Assembly: GCF_000429985.1 (NCBI RefSeq)
Contig: NZ_AUCX01000008.1
Span: 176,881-240,880, forward strand
DNA: 64,000 nt
Origin: Maridesulfovibrio bastinii DSM 16055
GTDB lineage: Bacteria > Desulfobacterota > Desulfovibrionia > Desulfovibrionales > Desulfovibrionaceae
Direction: 5' to 3'
Every line of letters starts with the position of its first letter. Positions within the stretch are counted from its first letter, which is position 1. The notes beneath the pieces are model-generated. The model was not told the DNA's origin. It worked only from the letters and a program-made list of their open reading frames with translations, and did not search any database. Made by a program: the position numbers and the translations under genes. Shown one piece after another: positions 62,809 to 64,000 of this stretch.

Positions 62809-63119
62809 TCTGAGAAAATTTTCATAACTGCGTTTGCCTGAGACCTAAAAAGTTTGTCACACTGATGACATTCACCTTTTTTACTACATATACAGCAGGC
62901 TTTTGATTTGATGGCCTTGAAAACTGATTCACTTTTGTCCTCACCGGACAGGGCCATCCTGATTTTCTTAACCTGTCGTTCCATATTTCCGGGGTACTTC
63001 CCATTCAGAACAAGATAGACTGTAGGCCTGTTCAAATGCTGATTTCTGCGGCAGAACCTATGGATCGTTCCATGCTGCTCGACTATCGCTGCCCGAAGGC
63101 GTTCCCGCTCCTGGTCCAT
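62805..63119 (-). CDS. Small HTH protein with Cys cluster
   Basis: A 104-residue protein. The N-terminal two thirds resemble a phage DNA-binding helix-turn-helix (AIVEQHGTIHRFCRRNQHLNRPTVYLVLNGKYPGNMERQVKKI). The C-terminus has CCICSKKGECHQCDKLF, a possible zinc-binding C-x2-C...C-x2-C set. The start at 63119 lies just after the GemA-like stop; the longer frame overlaps that gene and lacks sense. No standard Shine-Dalgarno is present, so coupling to the upstream gene is probable. Confidence 0.6.
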   Translation of the reverse strand: MDQERERLRAAIVEQHGTIHRFCRRNQHLNRPTVYLVLNGKYPGNMERQVKKIRMALSGEDKSESVFKAIKSKACCICSKKGECHQCDKLFRSQANAVMKIFSD

Positions 63120-63120
63120 G

Positions 63121-63597
63121 TTAGTTGGTGCTGTAGTCGATGCCGCGCTTATTACAACGCTGTTGCATGTCCTTAAGCAATGTCTGCATGTGGGCCTGTT
63201 CTCTGATCCAAACAAACCGTTCAACGCCGAACTGCTTCTTGCAGCGGGAGTCCAGCCCGTAAAGGTTCCAGCCGAGCTTTTTGGCCAGGATAAGCGCATA
63301 GCGTTTCTGTTTGGCTAGCGGATCTTTATCACTGATTTCTACAAATTCACCCTGATAGCCCTTGCCTTTTTTCTGGGTAGGAGTTGGATTCTTTATTTTA
63401 GCTGGCTGTGGTTTCCAGCCCATTTCACAAATATAGACATTATGAATAAGGTCATGCAGCTGCTTGATATTGAGCTTGGTCGAACTGTCCACCTGATAAC
63501 GGCGTTTCAGCAGAATCATGTATGCTTCATCGTCAATACCGATCTGTTTCCTGGCAATAGCTGCTTTTTGTATTAATTGCTTTTTACCGTAGTTCAT
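63121..63597 (-). CDS. gemA: GemA-like protein (DUF1018, Mu gp16)
   Basis: A 158-residue protein. It has the DUF1018 pattern: LIQKAAIARKQIGIDDEAYMILLKRRYQVDSSTKLNIKQLHDLIHNV (the helix-turn helix-rich start), later LAKKLGWNLYGLDSRCKKQFGVERFVWIREQAHMQTLLKDMQQRC. GemA of Mu modulates host gene expression and DNA topology. It lies in the early/middle region, as in Mu. I chose ATG 63597, with AGGA upstream, over the preceding GTG. Confidence 0.85.
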   Translation of the reverse strand: MNYGKKQLIQKAAIARKQIGIDDEAYMILLKRRYQVDSSTKLNIKQLHDLIHNVYICEMGWKPQPAKIKNPTPTQKKGKGYQGEFVEISDKDPLAKQKRYALILAKKLGWNLYGLDSRCKKQFGVERFVWIREQAHMQTLLKDMQQRCNKRGIDYSTN

Positions 63598-63646
63598 CAC
63601 AATTCCTGTTAGCTGCTCATCAGGCCGGGGCCGCTACACTCCGGCG

Positions 63647-63662
63647 ACCGCCCGAAGGCGGT
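63647..63662 (-). other. Stable hairpin with UUCG tetraloop between phage genes
   Basis: Minus-strand ACCGCC-TTCG-GGCGGT gives a six-base stem closed by the extra-stable C(UUCG)G loop. There is no T-run after it. It lies between the GemA-like gene and the preceding small gene and may affect mRNA processing or readthrough. Confidence 0.5.
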
Positions 63663-63673
63663 TTCGCTTGACT

Positions 63674-63871
63674 TTAAGCGCGATCAATCAGATTCTGTGC
63701 TTGCGTAGTCCAGTCTTTCGACATTGTTCCACTCTCGACGCCAATCTTGAGGAGCTTTGTCATTGACTGGACCTTTTTTCCCAAGTTTAAAACCTGTGCT
63801 TCAACAGCATACATCCGGCTGATTGGAACTTTTATAGTTTCATCAGAATTTGAATGTCGTTTCATACACAT
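63674..63871 (-). CDS. Small phage early protein, unknown
   Basis: A 65-residue protein: a short basic N-terminus (MCMKRHSNSDETIKV), then PISRMYAVEAQVLNLGKKVQSMTKLLKIGVESGTMSKDW and TTQAQNLIDRA. It is mostly helical by composition. AGGAGG five bases before the ATG overlaps the stop of the preceding gene, so the two are coupled. No family recognised. Confidence 0.6.
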   Translation of the reverse strand: MCMKRHSNSDETIKVPISRMYAVEAQVLNLGKKVQSMTKLLKIGVESGTMSKDWTTQAQNLIDRA

Positions 63872-63880
63872 TTACGCCTC

Positions 63881-64000
63881 CTAAAGAGCTGCTATATCAA
63901 GCGGGATAGCTTGCCATTTTTCTTCAATTCCTGTGCGATGGTAGAAGCGAATATACTTTTTACTACACAACACGCTCAAAGAGTCTCTAACGGCCTTCAT
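63881..64000 (-). CDS. Phage early protein, C-terminal part (cut by window edge)
   Basis: An open minus-strand frame enters from beyond 64000 and stops with TAG at 63881-63883. The visible part is 39 codons; it includes VRDSLSVLCSKKYIRFYHR and EEKWQAIPLDIAAL. The last base of the window completes a possible ATG, so this could be a whole small protein or the end of a longer one. No family recognised. Confidence 0.5.
   Translation of the reverse strand: MKAVRDSLSVLCSKKYIRFYHRTGIEEKWQAIPLDIAAL

Larger units (their letters stand above)
34449..64000. mobile_element. Mu-like transposable prophage, right part (left end beyond the window)
   Basis: Contiguous minus-strand genes correspond in order to phage Mu: GemA-like, lysis, gp25/gp26-like, terminases, DUF935 portal, gpF, gpI/Z, capsid, gp36 (DUF1320), gpG, sheath L, tube M, chaperone, tape measure, gp43-gp48-like baseplate, fibres. 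The inferred right end is the TG at 34449 with two 22-bp-spaced repeats. The transposase, repressor and left end are not in view, so neither a target-site duplication nor functionality can be assessed. The major capsid is of lambda-E type rather than Mu-T type, so this is a mosaic. Confidence 0.88.

Overview
The window is about 34 kb of bacterial chromosome followed by about 29.5 kb of a transposable (Mu-like) prophage that runs off the right edge. The host looks like a Gram-negative, anaerobic Desulfovibrio-type bacterium. It has a complete Tol-Pal set, a lipid A/BamA/Lol envelope operon, and MinD-type ATPases carrying inserted ferredoxin domains behind a sigma-54 promoter, which I associate with the orange-protein (ORP) operons of Desulfovibrio. 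Genus is an inference; no rRNA is present.

Host layout. Positions 1-7.9 kb hold the end of pgpA (plus strand) and then a minus-strand block transcribed miaB, bifunctional-nuclease-like protein, PHP phosphatase, sirtuin, tolQ, tolR, tolA, tolB, pal, closed by a terminator at 185-219. Positions 8.0-11.9 kb hold a small secreted NTF2-like protein, an APS-kinase-like P-loop kinase overlapping an aminoglycoside-phosphotransferase-like kinase, a PfkB sugar kinase, cutA and a small c-type cytochrome. Positions 12.0-14.5 kb (plus) hold nth, tgt and a DUF218 membrane protein. Positions 14.5-20.1 kb (minus) hold a YihY/BrkB membrane protein, a 1075-residue AsmA-like protein and a DUF89 protein. Positions 20.3-23.2 kb (plus) hold the sigma-54-type operon: a Gly/Met-rich DUF5320 protein, two MinD/ferredoxin ATPases, a CGGC protein and a FmdB zinc ribbon. 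Positions 23.3-33.3 kb (minus) hold the envelope operon lysS, lolC/E, lolD, bamA, skp, lpxD, fabZ, lpxA, lpxI. Two identical tRNA-Asn genes, each with its own promoter and terminator, lie at 33.5 and 34.3 kb and flank a small ABM-fold gene.

Prophage layout. A probable right end (TG plus two transposase-type sites spaced exactly 22 bp) lies at 34449. All genes but one are on the minus strand and read, in order of transcription from the right edge: early/middle genes (GemA-like, Cys-rich HTH proteins), a low-GC two-gene cargo (unknown protein plus XRE/ImmA-IrrE metallopeptidase) with its own strong promoter, lysis genes (M15 endolysin, two membrane proteins), packaging (small and large terminase, portal, gpF fused to a zincin), head (protease with nested scaffold, decoration, lambda-E-like capsid), tail (sheath, tube, frameshifted chaperone, tape measure), baseplate, and receptor-binding proteins. 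MuA/MuB-type transposition genes, the repressor and the left end lie outside the window.

Most notable are the cargo pair at 60.1-61.9 kb, a GGGAAAC -1 frameshift site in the tail chaperone, the in-frame nested scaffold start, a 57-bp tandem repeat inside the tape measure gene, thirteen LDGxWRLG-type repeats appended to a P2-gpI-like baseplate protein, a gpF-HExxH fusion, and a terminal fibre whose C-terminus resembles the variable domain of diversity-generating retroelement targets, with no retroelement in view.
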